This document shows positions 42,268 to 50,520 of a stretch of 64,000 nucleotides of DNA, piece after piece (the stretch's first letter is position 1; every line of letters begins with the position of its first letter). The notes beneath the pieces are model-generated. The model searched no databases. It saw only the letters and a program-made list of their open reading frames with translations, and was not told the origin of the DNA. Where the stretch lies: NCBI GenBank assembly GCA_030065915.1, contig JASJCQ010000004.1, forward strand, positions 62,001-126,000. The letters are read 5' to 3'. Source of the DNA: Woeseiaceae bacterium (GTDB taxonomy: Bacteria > Pseudomonadota > Gammaproteobacteria > Steroidobacterales > Woeseiaceae). A program made the position numbers and the translations under genes.

Positions 42268-43686
42268 TCAGAAGTAAGGTGCAAACAGGCTGACGAAGGA
42301 GTCCCGGAGTCGCACGGGCACAGATCGATCCGTCATGCTTTTCTGCGTGACCTGGGTACAGGCTTCGATACTCGTGTCGAAGTGCAAGCGCAGCTCGCGA
42401 TTCAGCGACGCACTGAATACCTCGATGCCGATCTCGAAATTGAGCCGCAGGCTGCGAGGGTCGAGGTTGGCCGATCCGATCATGCTGTAGTCATCGTCGA
42501 TGCAGATCAGCTTCGAGTGACAGAAAGGTGCGGGCTGGTAATAGACCTCGATACCCCATTTGGCCAGTTCGCCGAGGACGTTCCGGTTCGCCCAGTGCAC
42601 GTAGAACAGGTTGTTCTTGCCCGGCAACACGACCCGGACACGGACGCCGCGCAATGCGGCGGAGTGCAGGGATGAGATCAGCTCCCTGCTGGGAAGAAAG
42701 TAGGGCGTCATGATGTCGACGGTCTTTTCCGAGCCGGCGATAACGGCGTCGATGGTGAAGGCCAGGGCATCCAGACCCTCGTCGGGGCCGTCCGGGATAA
42801 CCCGGCACTGTGCGTCGCCGTCGAGAGTCTTCGTCATCCGCGGAGAGAAGTCGGCTTTCTCCTTTGTCGAGAAAGACCAGTCTTCGAAGAAGACCCGGGC
42901 AAGGTCGTCGACCACCGGCCCGCGCAGTCCGAAGTGGATGTCGGTGACCTCGCGCGGCCGGTCGGGGAACGATGTATGGTTGTCCCCGATGTTCATGCCG
43001 CCGGCGAAGGCCATCCGACGATCAAGGATCAGAAGCTTGCGGTGATTACGCAGGTTGATGAGGAAGCTCGGCGGCAACAGGCGTGGCGGCAGGAAGCGAG
43101 CATGCGGGATGCCGCTCTTCTTCAAGAGCTTGGACGAGCGAGGCCGCGAGTACCACTCGCCGATTCCGTCTATCAGCACCTTCACCGTTACCCCGCGTTC
43201 ATGCGCGTCGCGCAACGCGTCGATAAACTGCTGACCGGTCGTGTCGCTTTTCAAGATGTAGGTGGTCAGCAGTATCTCTTCCCTGGCCGACCGGATGGCC
43301 TCGAGCATCGCGGGATAGGCCTCGTCGCCGTTGTACAGGCTCTCGACCGTGTTCCCGGTCGACAGCGGCGTCCCCGTGATGCGAAATCCGATTGAGGACA
43401 AGCCCTTTCTCTGTGTGCGCTTCGGTGCAAGGTGCCTGCCGCTGCCCTCATACTCAATATTGAACAGGTGGCGCTTGATGCCGCGGGCGCGCGTCTTGAC
43501 GCGATTGATGCCGAACAGGAAGTACGCGACCGGTCCGCCGTAAGGTACGAAGATGCAGGCCATGATCCAGCCCATGGCTGCACGCGAGTCACGCTTGTAG
43601 AGCAGCGCGTGATAGACGCTCAATGCTGCCGGGGTCAGGTACAGCAGCGCGAGCAACGATAGAAGGACGTTATCGATCGGTGGCAC
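42268..43686 (-). CDS. cls: Cardiolipin synthase (phospholipase D family)
   Basis: 472 aa. Two N-terminal membrane helices are followed by two HKD catalytic halves: NHRKLLILDRRMAFAGGMNIGD with His215/Lys217, and CHSKLICIDDDYSMIGSANLD with His390/Lys392. It condenses phosphatidylglycerol (or PG and PE) to cardiolipin at the inner membrane. Length matches ClsA. It stands 85 bp downstream of the next gene on the same strand... the PPK2 gene lies beyond its 3' end and starts 85 bp later, so cotranscription is possible. Confidence 0.93.
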   Translation of the reverse strand: MPPIDNVLLSLLALLYLTPAALSVYHALLYKRDSRAAMGWIMACIFVPYGGPVAYFLFGINRVKTRARGIKRHLFNIEYEGSGRHLAPKRTQRKGLSSIGFRITGTPLSTGNTVESLYNGDEAYPAMLEAIRSAREEILLTTYILKSDTTGQQFIDALRDAHERGVTVKVLIDGIGEWYSRPRSSKLLKKSGIPHARFLPPRLLPPSFLINLRNHRKLLILDRRMAFAGGMNIGDNHTSFPDRPREVTDIHFGLRGPVVDDLARVFFEDWSFSTKEKADFSPRMTKTLDGDAQCRVIPDGPDEGLDALAFTIDAVIAGSEKTVDIMTPYFLPSRELISSLHSAALRGVRVRVVLPGKNNLFYVHWANRNVLGELAKWGIEVYYQPAPFCHSKLICIDDDYSMIGSANLDPRSLRLNFEIGIEVFSASLNRELRLHFDTSIEACTQVTQKSMTDRSVPVRLRDSFVSLFAPYF

Positions 43687-43818
43687 TGGTTGTCATCCCA
43701 CGCTCAAAGACGCCGTTCTGTGCACAGATTCATCTTTTCATTTTACGCCATGCAACGTTAACGCGCCGCGATCGTCGAACGAATATCGCCTTCGATCGAC
43801 CAACTCCGGCCGCGTTCA

Positions 43819-44883
43819 CTACCAACCCTGGAAGAAACTTCCGTCGGCAAAGTCCCACAACAGCGTGATGTAGACGCGCTCGTCCCAGGCCTGGTCCGAC
43901 AGCGGGACTTCGACGCCCAGGTTCAGCGCCACGTGACCGCCGCGAGTCAGACCGATGCGAACCTGTGGCATCGCCGTCCATTCGAGACCCCCGTTCGATG
44001 AACGAAACGGAGTCTCGGCAACCAGCTCGAGGCCCGGGTACACACGGCGTGGCCAGGGCGAGTGAACCCAGTGGACGATTCCGGCCAACTCGGCCGCACC
44101 GTCGTCCGCGCCTTCAAACGGGAACTTCAGCCGGAGGCTCGACTGGACTATCCAGGACGGCGACAGGATGCGTCCGTAGGCCAGGTAAGTCTGCAGCTCG
44201 CCATCGCCGTCAGCTTCGATCGGTACCGCAACGACGGCGGCGCCTGACAGGATATGGGTGTCGCTGAACGACAGCGCCTGCTTGTAGCCGACTTCCGCCT
44301 CCGTCAGCTCGCTGACGTCGCCTTCGGATTCGTGAACCAGCTCGAGAATGAGCTGCCCGCGTTTGCCGACACGCTTCTCGAACTCGAGAACGTTCTTCCA
44401 CGCATCTTCACCGTCCTGCTCCGTAAAGCGACCCTTGTAGACATACTCATCTTCGGGGAAGGCCTTCTTGGTCCGTATCGGCAGGAACAGGTTCATCTCG
44501 CCCGGCGGGAAGGCGCTCGTATCGGCCATCGACTTGACGTAGGCCGTGACGTCCCGGATCTCCTCATCGGACAACGCCTCGCCTTGCGCAGGCATCTGCT
44601 CCGCGAGCCCGAGCGCGTGGCCGCCATACTTGATCACCATCTCCCAGTCGCCAGCAGGCTCACGGCTGTTAAATAACGCGTCGGAGAAATCGGCAGGCAT
44701 GACGCCCAGCGCTTTAACCACCGGGTCATCGGCATCGGCCTTTCCGCTCATGCCGTGGCAGGCAATGCAGTTGCTGGAATACAGCTGGCGACCAGCCTCT
44801 ATGTCGGCCGCGGCCGCGCTGATCGATACCGTTGAAGCCAGGCTCAACAACACGGCTACGACAACGGAGGAACAGGACTTCAT
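43819..44883 (-). CDS. Cytochrome c domain fused to a barrel-like C-terminal domain
   Basis: 354 aa with a signal peptide (VVVAVLLSLASTVSISAAAA). A class I cytochrome c domain (about 27-120) contains the haem motif CIACHG (Cys39, Cys42, His43) and a Met ligand candidate in ALGVMPADFSD or EQMPAQGEALSDEEI. The remaining 230 residues are rich in alternating aromatic and polar strands (GELQTYLAYGRILSPSWIVQ, HVALNLGVEVPLSD) and end in ITLLWDFADGSFFQGW. The terminal aromatic and strand pattern resemble outer-membrane beta-barrels. It may anchor a haem to the outer membrane (inference); no named family for the fusion recognised. Confidence 0.78.
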   Translation of the reverse strand: MKSCSSVVVAVLLSLASTVSISAAAADIEAGRQLYSSNCIACHGMSGKADADDPVVKALGVMPADFSDALFNSREPAGDWEMVIKYGGHALGLAEQMPAQGEALSDEEIRDVTAYVKSMADTSAFPPGEMNLFLPIRTKKAFPEDEYVYKGRFTEQDGEDAWKNVLEFEKRVGKRGQLILELVHESEGDVSELTEAEVGYKQALSFSDTHILSGAAVVAVPIEADGDGELQTYLAYGRILSPSWIVQSSLRLKFPFEGADDGAAELAGIVHWVHSPWPRRVYPGLELVAETPFRSSNGGLEWTAMPQVRIGLTRGGHVALNLGVEVPLSDQAWDERVYITLLWDFADGSFFQGW

Positions 44884-44909
44884 GGTCTTCTCCCGGAGAC
44901 GATCGTATG

Positions 44910-44931
44910 TATATTAGTAAATGCTAATATA
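44910..44931. promoter_or_regulatory. Palindromic operator-like site upstream of the cytochrome c gene
   Basis: TATATTAG and CTAATATA are perfect 8-base inverted repeats around TAAATG, 27 bases before the cytochrome gene start. The size and AT-rich core fit the operators of small winged-helix repressors of the ArsR type; no such regulator is adjacent, so the binding protein is unknown. Confidence 0.55.
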
Positions 44932-45125
44932 ATGACATGCTGGGTGATGAGTGAAATCCGTGCTTTTACTTACGACATCGCGCCGGTCTGGTCTTCCGAG
45001 TAGTGTCTGACTGAGCTGCCAACAATGCGTATTCGCGGGGCGACATGTCCGTGATTCAATACGATTGGGAGACGAAGTCGGCCTTCAGTTCTCTCGATCA
45101 CCAGCAAAATTCAGGAGTATGTTGA

Positions 45126-45746
45126 ATGAGAAAAAAAGCAGCAGCCCTGGTGCTGATACTCATGTCGGGTCTCTGCTTTGCGAGTGACCAGTCGCCTTAT
45201 GCCGGAGAAGAGAACCGGTCGATCAAATCGTTGTCGGACAGGGAAATTCAGGCGCTCAAGGCTGGCAAAGGAATGGGTCTCGGCAAGGTCGCCGAGCTGA
45301 ACGAATACCCTGGCCCCAGACATGTTCTCGAAATGGCAGACGAACTGGAGCTATCGTCGTCCCAGCTTGCCGATACGCAGAAGAATTTCGCGGATATGAA
45401 AGTGAACGCGATTGCCGTCGGCAAGAAACTGCTGGCAGCGGAAGCGGCTCTGGAACAGTCTTTCCGGGACGGTGCGGTTGACGCTCAGTCGCTCGCAGAA
45501 ACAGTGCAGAACATCGGGCGTTTACGCGCTGAATTGAGGTTTGTACACCTGGCGGCACACCTTGAACAGAAGCAGATCCTGTCGGATGCGCAGGTCGAGA
45601 AGTACGTCCGGCACCGCGGATACCGCAGCGAAAAGCATCACGGCGGCCGGCATCAAAAGCAAGGCGAAAAGCAAAGCCGCCAAGTTGGCAACGGACCACA
45701 CGAACACCGCAAAGGTCGGGGCCAGGCAGAGTCCGGGGCCGAGTAA
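45126..45746 (+). CDS. Spy/CpxP-like periplasmic protein with His-rich tail
   Basis: 206 aa with a signal peptide (MRKKAAALVLILMSGLCFAS). The mature part is helical: EMADELELSSSQLADTQKNF resembles an LTxxQ-type motif of Spy/CnrX/ZraP proteins, and LRAELRFVHLAAHLEQKQIL with SDAQVEKY is the second hairpin. The tail (residues about 165-206) is rich in His, Arg and Lys and may bind metal. Family role: periplasmic chaperone or metal sensor. It is convergent with the first ATP-grasp gene. Confidence 0.75.
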   Translation: MRKKAAALVLILMSGLCFASDQSPYAGEENRSIKSLSDREIQALKAGKGMGLGKVAELNEYPGPRHVLEMADELELSSSQLADTQKNFADMKVNAIAVGKKLLAAEAALEQSFRDGAVDAQSLAETVQNIGRLRAELRFVHLAAHLEQKQILSDAQVEKYVRHRGYRSEKHHGGRHQKQGEKQSRQVGNGPHEHRKGRGQAESGAE

Positions 45747-45761
45747 GCAAGGCACTTTTCG

Positions 45762-46982
45762 TCAGTTTGCGTGCACCTGCACGGTGCGGCCAATTTCGTC
45801 GAGGATCCGCCTGAGCTCATCGTAGTCCGGGTGCCGGACACGCATCCAGGCGTTGGCCATGTAGCCCGCCTCGACGGCCTGTGTCGGCGTGCCCGGATCG
45901 GGCAGGTGCGCCTTGACGATACAGTCGCCGTAGCGGCTGCCGATTTCGTCAAGTCCCGAGTAGCCACTGATACGGCCGTCACTGTCCGGACGCAACGCGA
46001 TCATGCCGGCGGCGTATCGTCTGGACGGCGGGGTCCCGACGCGGCCACGAACGATGGCGCTGGCCCACTCGTAGTACAGGTCGAACTCGTTCGCCGCGTT
46101 GTAGACGTCCCACTGGCCAACGCCCGGCGGACGACAGCCGATCTCCGAGAACTTGAGTCCTTTCGGGCCGAAGAACCACTCCATGTGCGTGGCCGATGTG
46201 CCGATGTCGAGGACCTTGATGACGTCGCGGGTCATCTGGCGAACTTCGGCGTACCCCGGCGCGTCGATCCTGTTCGTCGTGACCATCTGCGGCGAGATCC
46301 AGCGCTCCCGCATCGCTTCGAGCACGTTCGGGTAGTAGTGCGTGATGAACTCGTGCCGGACTTCGCCATCGATCGTTATCGTGTCGATATAGCCTTCATG
46401 GCCCTCGATGAACTCTTCGATAGCGACGGCGTGCCCGGCGCCGAGGCCGGACTCGTCGATGACGTGATCGAGCTCCGCGTCACTTTCGACCCTGAACGTG
46501 CCCGCGGCGCCCGCGCCGTCGGGTGGTTTGATGATCAGCGGATAGCCGACCGCTTTCGCAAAATCGCGCGCGTCCTTCGCCGTCTCGGCGCGCGTTGACT
46601 GTGCACAAGAGATGCCGGCTTCGCGCAGCGCTTCCTTCATTGCCGGTTTATCGCGACACAGGTAGGCGGTACGCACCGACGTGCCCGGAATGCCGGTCGC
46701 CTCGCGGACTTTCGCCGCGGCCATAATGTGCGCCTCGATCGTCGCTTCGAGGCGGTCGACCCACAGCTTGCTCTGCACGAACTGAACCGCCTTGAGCAAC
46801 GACGCTTCGTTCACAACGGAGTCGATCTGGATGTAGTCGAACAGCCAGTACCGCATATCGTCCGACAGGTGAGACTCGGGCCGCTCACCGATGCCGATGA
46901 CCTTCGCACCGGTCGCATGCAGCGCGCGGGCAAACTCCCGCTGGTTGTCGGGGAAACAGGGTTCGATAAGTATGACGTTCAT
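45762..46982 (-). CDS. ATP-grasp domain protein A
   Basis: 406 aa. An N-terminal nucleotide-sugar-like alpha/beta domain (MNVILIEPCFPDNQREFARA) is followed by the ATP-grasp fold: LCRDKPAMKEALREAGISCA, GYPLIIKPPDGAGAAGTFRV (Lys and Gly-rich loop), EEFIEGHEGYIDTITI and a metal-binding GLKFSEIGCRPPGVGQWD. It should form a carboxylate-amine or similar acyl-phosphate-driven bond. It is a clear paralogue of ATP-grasp B (48570-49787), starting alike and ending alike. Its start lies within a 49-bp tandem duplication directly after glgA. Confidence 0.87.
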   Translation of the reverse strand: MNVILIEPCFPDNQREFARALHATGAKVIGIGERPESHLSDDMRYWLFDYIQIDSVVNEASLLKAVQFVQSKLWVDRLEATIEAHIMAAAKVREATGIPGTSVRTAYLCRDKPAMKEALREAGISCAQSTRAETAKDARDFAKAVGYPLIIKPPDGAGAAGTFRVESDAELDHVIDESGLGAGHAVAIEEFIEGHEGYIDTITIDGEVRHEFITHYYPNVLEAMRERWISPQMVTTNRIDAPGYAEVRQMTRDVIKVLDIGTSATHMEWFFGPKGLKFSEIGCRPPGVGQWDVYNAANEFDLYYEWASAIVRGRVGTPPSRRYAAGMIALRPDSDGRISGYSGLDEIGSRYGDCIVKAHLPDPGTPTQAVEAGYMANAWMRVRHPDYDELRRILDEIGRTVQVHAN

Positions 46983-47050
46983 GATCGATGGCTCAGTTGG
47001 CGAAACAGGGTTCGATAAGCGTGACGCTCATAACCGATGACCAAGTTGGC
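46953..47050. repeat. 49-bp tandem duplication at the glgA/ATP-grasp junction
   Basis: Positions 46953-47001 and 47002-47050 are tandem 49-base copies matching at 41 positions. The right copy contains the glgA stop as an ATGA overlap with a decoy start; the left copy contains the ATG of ATP-grasp A. The duplication has pushed the ATP-grasp start 49 bases away from what was probably its original overlap with glgA. Confidence 0.85.
46993..47031 (-). CDS. Possible 12-residue leader ORF before ATP-grasp A
   Basis: ATG 47031 overlaps the glgA stop (ATGA) and reads MSVTLIEPCFAN before TGA. It is a near copy of the ATP-grasp A N-terminus (MNVILIEPCF), created by the tandem duplication. It could be translated by coupling to glgA and may affect ATP-grasp A expression, or it may be neutral. 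Confidence 0.35.
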   Translation of the reverse strand: MSVTLIEPCFAN

Positions 47051-48497
47051 GGAACAAACTGACGTATTGAGCGCCTTGCCGGTCCCAGGAAAAGTCTTCT
47101 CGCATGCCGTTCAGCATGACCTCATGCCAAAGTGCCTTGTCCTGGTAGAAGTCGAGAGCCCGGTTCAGTGCCCAGTCGAGCCCCTGTGCGTTGTAGTCGC
47201 GAAACAGTATCCCGTTGCCGGTCCGTTTCGATGGGTCGATCTGCTGCACCGAGTCGGCGAGGCCGCCCGTTTCCCTGACGATCGGCACGGTGCCGTATTT
47301 CAGGCTGTACATCTGGTTAAGGCCGCAGGGTTCGTACAGTGACGGCATCAGGAACATGTCGGCACCGGCCTCGATCCAGTGTGAGAGCTCGTTGTTATAG
47401 CCTGCGTAGAAGCTGACCCGCCCCCTGAAACGCGACTGCAGCCAGTTGAAGAAGTCTTCGAAGCGACGTTCGCCGCTGCCGAGTACGCTGACGGCGAAGT
47501 CACGCCGCTCGAGCAGCGACGGTACAACCTGCTCGACGAGATCCAGGCCCTTCTGCCCGACGAGGCGGGTCACGATGCCGACAAGTGGCCTGTCGAGGTT
47601 TGCCTCGAGGCCCGTCTCAAGCATCAGCCGCTCCTTGCAGGCCCGTTTACCGCCGAGGTCGTCGGGACCGAAGTTCGCCGGAATCAACGAATCGGTCTGC
47701 GGGTCCCATTCATCGTAGTCGACGCCGTTCAGGATGCCGGCCACGGTACCCATGCGTTCCCGCAGTGCATGATTCAGTCCCATGCCGTAATCGTCGCCGA
47801 GAATCTCCCGCGCATAGGTCGGGCTGACCGTCGTGATCAGGTTTGCGTACATGACCCCGGTCTTCAGAAAGTTGATGACGCCGTCTTTGAGATCGTCCTG
47901 GTGAAGGAGGTGTTCCGCGCTGCCAAGACCAAGCTGAGGCAGGGTATAGGCCGGGAACATCCCCTGGTAGCCGATGTTATGAATCGTCAGCACCGTTCGC
48001 GTGTGTTCGAACAAACGGTCCCAGGCGTAAACCGATCGCAGGTAAAGCGGAATCAGTGAGGTTTGCCAGTCGTGGCAGTGGAAGATGTCTGGCGAGAATC
48101 CGAGGTGCTGGCACATCTCGATCGCCGCGCGCGACAACAACACGAAACGCAGGTGCTCGTCCTGGTCATTCGTGTAGATGCTGTCGCGGCCATAGAACGC
48201 CGGGCACTGCAGGAGGTAGATCGTAAGGCTCGCATTCGGCAGCCGGGCGCGAACGATCGAATAGGACTGCTCGACGTCGCCTAGACGAGTATGCATTGAC
48301 GCCAGTTCGGGTATGGGTTCGACGTCGAGCCCGAGCGATTCGATGCGGGAGTAGAAGGGCAGCAGGACGCGGACATCGTGGCCGGCGCGGTCAAGATAGA
48401 TCGACAGGGCCGATGCAACGTCGGCCAGGCCCCCGGCCTTCGCGAGCGGTGTGAACTCCGAGCTCGCCAGGCAGATTTTCAATGGCTTCGACTGCAC
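47028..48497 (-). CDS. glgA: Glycogen synthase (GT5)
   Basis: 489 aa. ADP-glucose binding motif KAGGLADVASAL (KxGGL) near residue 20, FHCHDWQTSLIPLYL, TIHNIGYQGMFP, TVSPTYAREIL, and the C-terminal donor site PSLYEPCGLNQMYSLKYGT with GIVTRLVGQKG. It transfers glucose from ADP-glucose (or UDP-glucose) to an alpha-1,4-glucan. No glgB, glgC or glgP gene is nearby. Instead it lies among ATP-grasp and esterase genes, so its acceptor may not be plain glycogen. Divergent promoter region with ATP-grasp B is 72 bp. Confidence 0.95.
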   Translation of the reverse strand: MQSKPLKICLASSEFTPLAKAGGLADVASALSIYLDRAGHDVRVLLPFYSRIESLGLDVEPIPELASMHTRLGDVEQSYSIVRARLPNASLTIYLLQCPAFYGRDSIYTNDQDEHLRFVLLSRAAIEMCQHLGFSPDIFHCHDWQTSLIPLYLRSVYAWDRLFEHTRTVLTIHNIGYQGMFPAYTLPQLGLGSAEHLLHQDDLKDGVINFLKTGVMYANLITTVSPTYAREILGDDYGMGLNHALRERMGTVAGILNGVDYDEWDPQTDSLIPANFGPDDLGGKRACKERLMLETGLEANLDRPLVGIVTRLVGQKGLDLVEQVVPSLLERRDFAVSVLGSGERRFEDFFNWLQSRFRGRVSFYAGYNNELSHWIEAGADMFLMPSLYEPCGLNQMYSLKYGTVPIVRETGGLADSVQQIDPSKRTGNGILFRDYNAQGLDWALNRALDFYQDKALWHEVMLNGMREDFSWDRQGAQYVSLFRQLGHRL

Positions 48498-48569
48498 AAT
48501 GACGTCTCGCTTAACGGCGGCGGTGTTATCGTTGGTTGGCCCCCGGAGGCCTTTTAGGGAACGCCGCGC

Positions 48570-49787
48570 ATGAACGTCATCATTCTATCACCCGGCTATC
48601 CGGCCGACATGCCGGAGTTCACGCGCGGAATCGCCGAGAGTGGTGCGACCGTGATCGGTGTTGGCGACCAACCGCCCGCCGCGCTGCCGGATAGGGTCCG
48701 TCATCACCTTTCGCGTTACGTCGAGGTCCGCTCGCTCTGGGACAGTAAGACTGTCATCGGGGAGTTGCAAAAGACACTGCACGGCATCGACGTCGGTCGC
48801 ATCGAATGCCTGTGGGAGCCAGGCGTCATGCTGGCTGCCGAGCTTCGCCAGTACTTCGGCGTCGACGGACTGAGTGTCGAACAGGCACACCGCTTTCGCG
48901 ACAAGGAGGCGATGAAACAGGCTCTCGATGCTGCAGGTATCCGGACCCCGCGCCATGCTGCCGTCACGAGCGTCGCAGAGTGCGTCGAAGCCGTGGACAG
49001 GATTGGCTTCCCGGTCATCCTGAAACCCATCGACGGCGCCGGCTCGGCCGACACCTATCGGATCAACGACGCCGACGAATTACGCGACGTGCTACCGAGG
49101 CTGCGTCACGTGCCGAGCATCAGTGTCGAGGAGTTCGTCGATGGCGACGAGTACACCTTCGACACGATTACGATCGGCGGCCGGATCGCCTACTTCAACA
49201 TCGCGAAGTACCGGCCGCGCCCGCTGATCGCCCGCAGCAACGAATGGATAAGCCCACAAGTCATCGCGCTGCGCGACGTCGGTCACCCGAAGCTCGCCGA
49301 CGGTATCGCGATGGGCAGGGCCGTGCTCGAGGCGCTGGACTTCGACACCGGCTTCACGCACATGGAGTGGTATCGCAAGGCCGACGGCGAGGTCGTGTTC
49401 GGCGAGATCGGCGCACGACCACCGGGTGCACACCAGGTCGATCAGATGAAGTACGCCTGCGACTTCGACGTGTTCCTCGCATGGGGTAATGCAATAGCAA
49501 AAGGCGAAATCGGACTCGGCATCGAGCGGCGCTACAACGTCGCGACCATCTACAAGCGCGCGAAGGGCGTCGGCCGCATCACCCGCATCGAGGGAGCGGA
49601 CCATCTACAGAGACGCTTTGGCGAGCACGTCGTCTGGAACACGTTGTTGACGCCCGGCACGCCACGCAGGGACTGGCTGAAGACGCTGGTCTCGGACGGC
49701 TTCATCATGCTGCGCCATCCCGACCTGGAACAGACCCTAACGATGGCCGACGCCGTGGGTTCGGAGTTGCACCTGTATGCCGAGTAG
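48570..49787 (+). CDS. ATP-grasp domain protein B
   Basis: 405 aa. Same architecture as ATP-grasp A: start MNVIILSPGYPADMPEFTRG, ATP-grasp core RFRDKEAMKQALDAAGIRTP, GFPVILKPIDGAGSADTYRI, EEFVDGDEYTFDTITIGG, and metal site EVVFGEIGARPPGAHQVDQM. AGGGA lies upstream of the ATG. It is on the opposite strand from the rest of the cluster, sharing a 72-bp divergent promoter region with glgA, and meets the esterase gene tail-to-tail at 2 bp. The product is unknown. Confidence 0.87.
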   Translation: MNVIILSPGYPADMPEFTRGIAESGATVIGVGDQPPAALPDRVRHHLSRYVEVRSLWDSKTVIGELQKTLHGIDVGRIECLWEPGVMLAAELRQYFGVDGLSVEQAHRFRDKEAMKQALDAAGIRTPRHAAVTSVAECVEAVDRIGFPVILKPIDGAGSADTYRINDADELRDVLPRLRHVPSISVEEFVDGDEYTFDTITIGGRIAYFNIAKYRPRPLIARSNEWISPQVIALRDVGHPKLADGIAMGRAVLEALDFDTGFTHMEWYRKADGEVVFGEIGARPPGAHQVDQMKYACDFDVFLAWGNAIAKGEIGLGIERRYNVATIYKRAKGVGRITRIEGADHLQRRFGEHVVWNTLLTPGTPRRDWLKTLVSDGFIMLRHPDLEQTLTMADAVGSELHLYAE

Positions 49788-49789
49788 GA

Positions 49790-50518
49790 TCAGGTGACTT
49801 CGTTGAGGTAGTGCGGCAGCATCTCGCGCCACGTGATCCAGTCGTGGTCCCACTCCGGTCCCCAGGAGTCGACGCGATTCGGTATGCCTTTCGAACCGAG
49901 GACGTTGGCCAATCGCCAGGACTGCCCGATGTCTTCCCAGCGGCCCTCGCCGGTGGGGATCAGGATGAAACGCTGCCGGAGCAGCTCGAGCTGCGGGCCT
50001 TCGAGGTCCGGCAGGTAGTGCAACGGCGATGAGAAATAGAAGTCGCCGAACATCTGGCCGTGCAGGTACTTCGACAGGTCGAAGGTGCCGCTCATCGCGA
50101 TCGCCATCTTGTACGCGTCCGGGTGGCGGCAAACCGTGGCCACTGCGTTAAACGCGCCGATCGACGCGCCGGCCGTGATGATCTCGATGTTATCGGACCT
50201 GCAGTCGGTGCGAATGGCGGGCGTTACTTCGGAGTAGATGAAATCGTCAAAGGCATTTTGAAACGCGGCGCAGTACTCCGGTGAGTGTTCGCCGGAGAAC
50301 CAGACGCGCCCGGCGACGCTGTCCGTCGAATACACCTTGATGCGCCCCGCGTCTATTAAAGGCGACAGCACGCCGATCATGTGGAATCGCTCGGCTTCTT
50401 CGGCATCGCCACCCGCCGTCGGGAACAGCAGCACCGGCGTGCCGTAATGGCCCCAGCGGACGAGGCTCATGTCCTGGTCAACGCGCGGCGAATACCAGCG
50501 CGAGAGTTCCTTTTCCAT
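49790..50518 (-). CDS. Esterase (alpha/beta hydrolase, Esterase-D/YjjP-like)
   Basis: 242 aa, soluble. The nucleophile elbow is GASIG with Ser119, in IEIITAGASIGAFNAVATVC. Candidate acid and His lie in WGPEWDHDWITWREMLPHYL near the C-terminus. The start WYSPRVDQDMSLVRWGHYGT and LLFPTAGGDAEE are typical of small uncharacterised esterases of the D/putative-esterase family. The ATP-grasp C gene lies 2 bp upstream, so the two are cotranscribed. The substrate is unknown. Confidence 0.86.
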   Translation of the reverse strand: MEKELSRWYSPRVDQDMSLVRWGHYGTPVLLFPTAGGDAEEAERFHMIGVLSPLIDAGRIKVYSTDSVAGRVWFSGEHSPEYCAAFQNAFDDFIYSEVTPAIRTDCRSDNIEIITAGASIGAFNAVATVCRHPDAYKMAIAMSGTFDLSKYLHGQMFGDFYFSSPLHYLPDLEGPQLELLRQRFILIPTGEGRWEDIGQSWRLANVLGSKGIPNRVDSWGPEWDHDWITWREMLPHYLNEVT

Positions 50519-50520
50519 CG

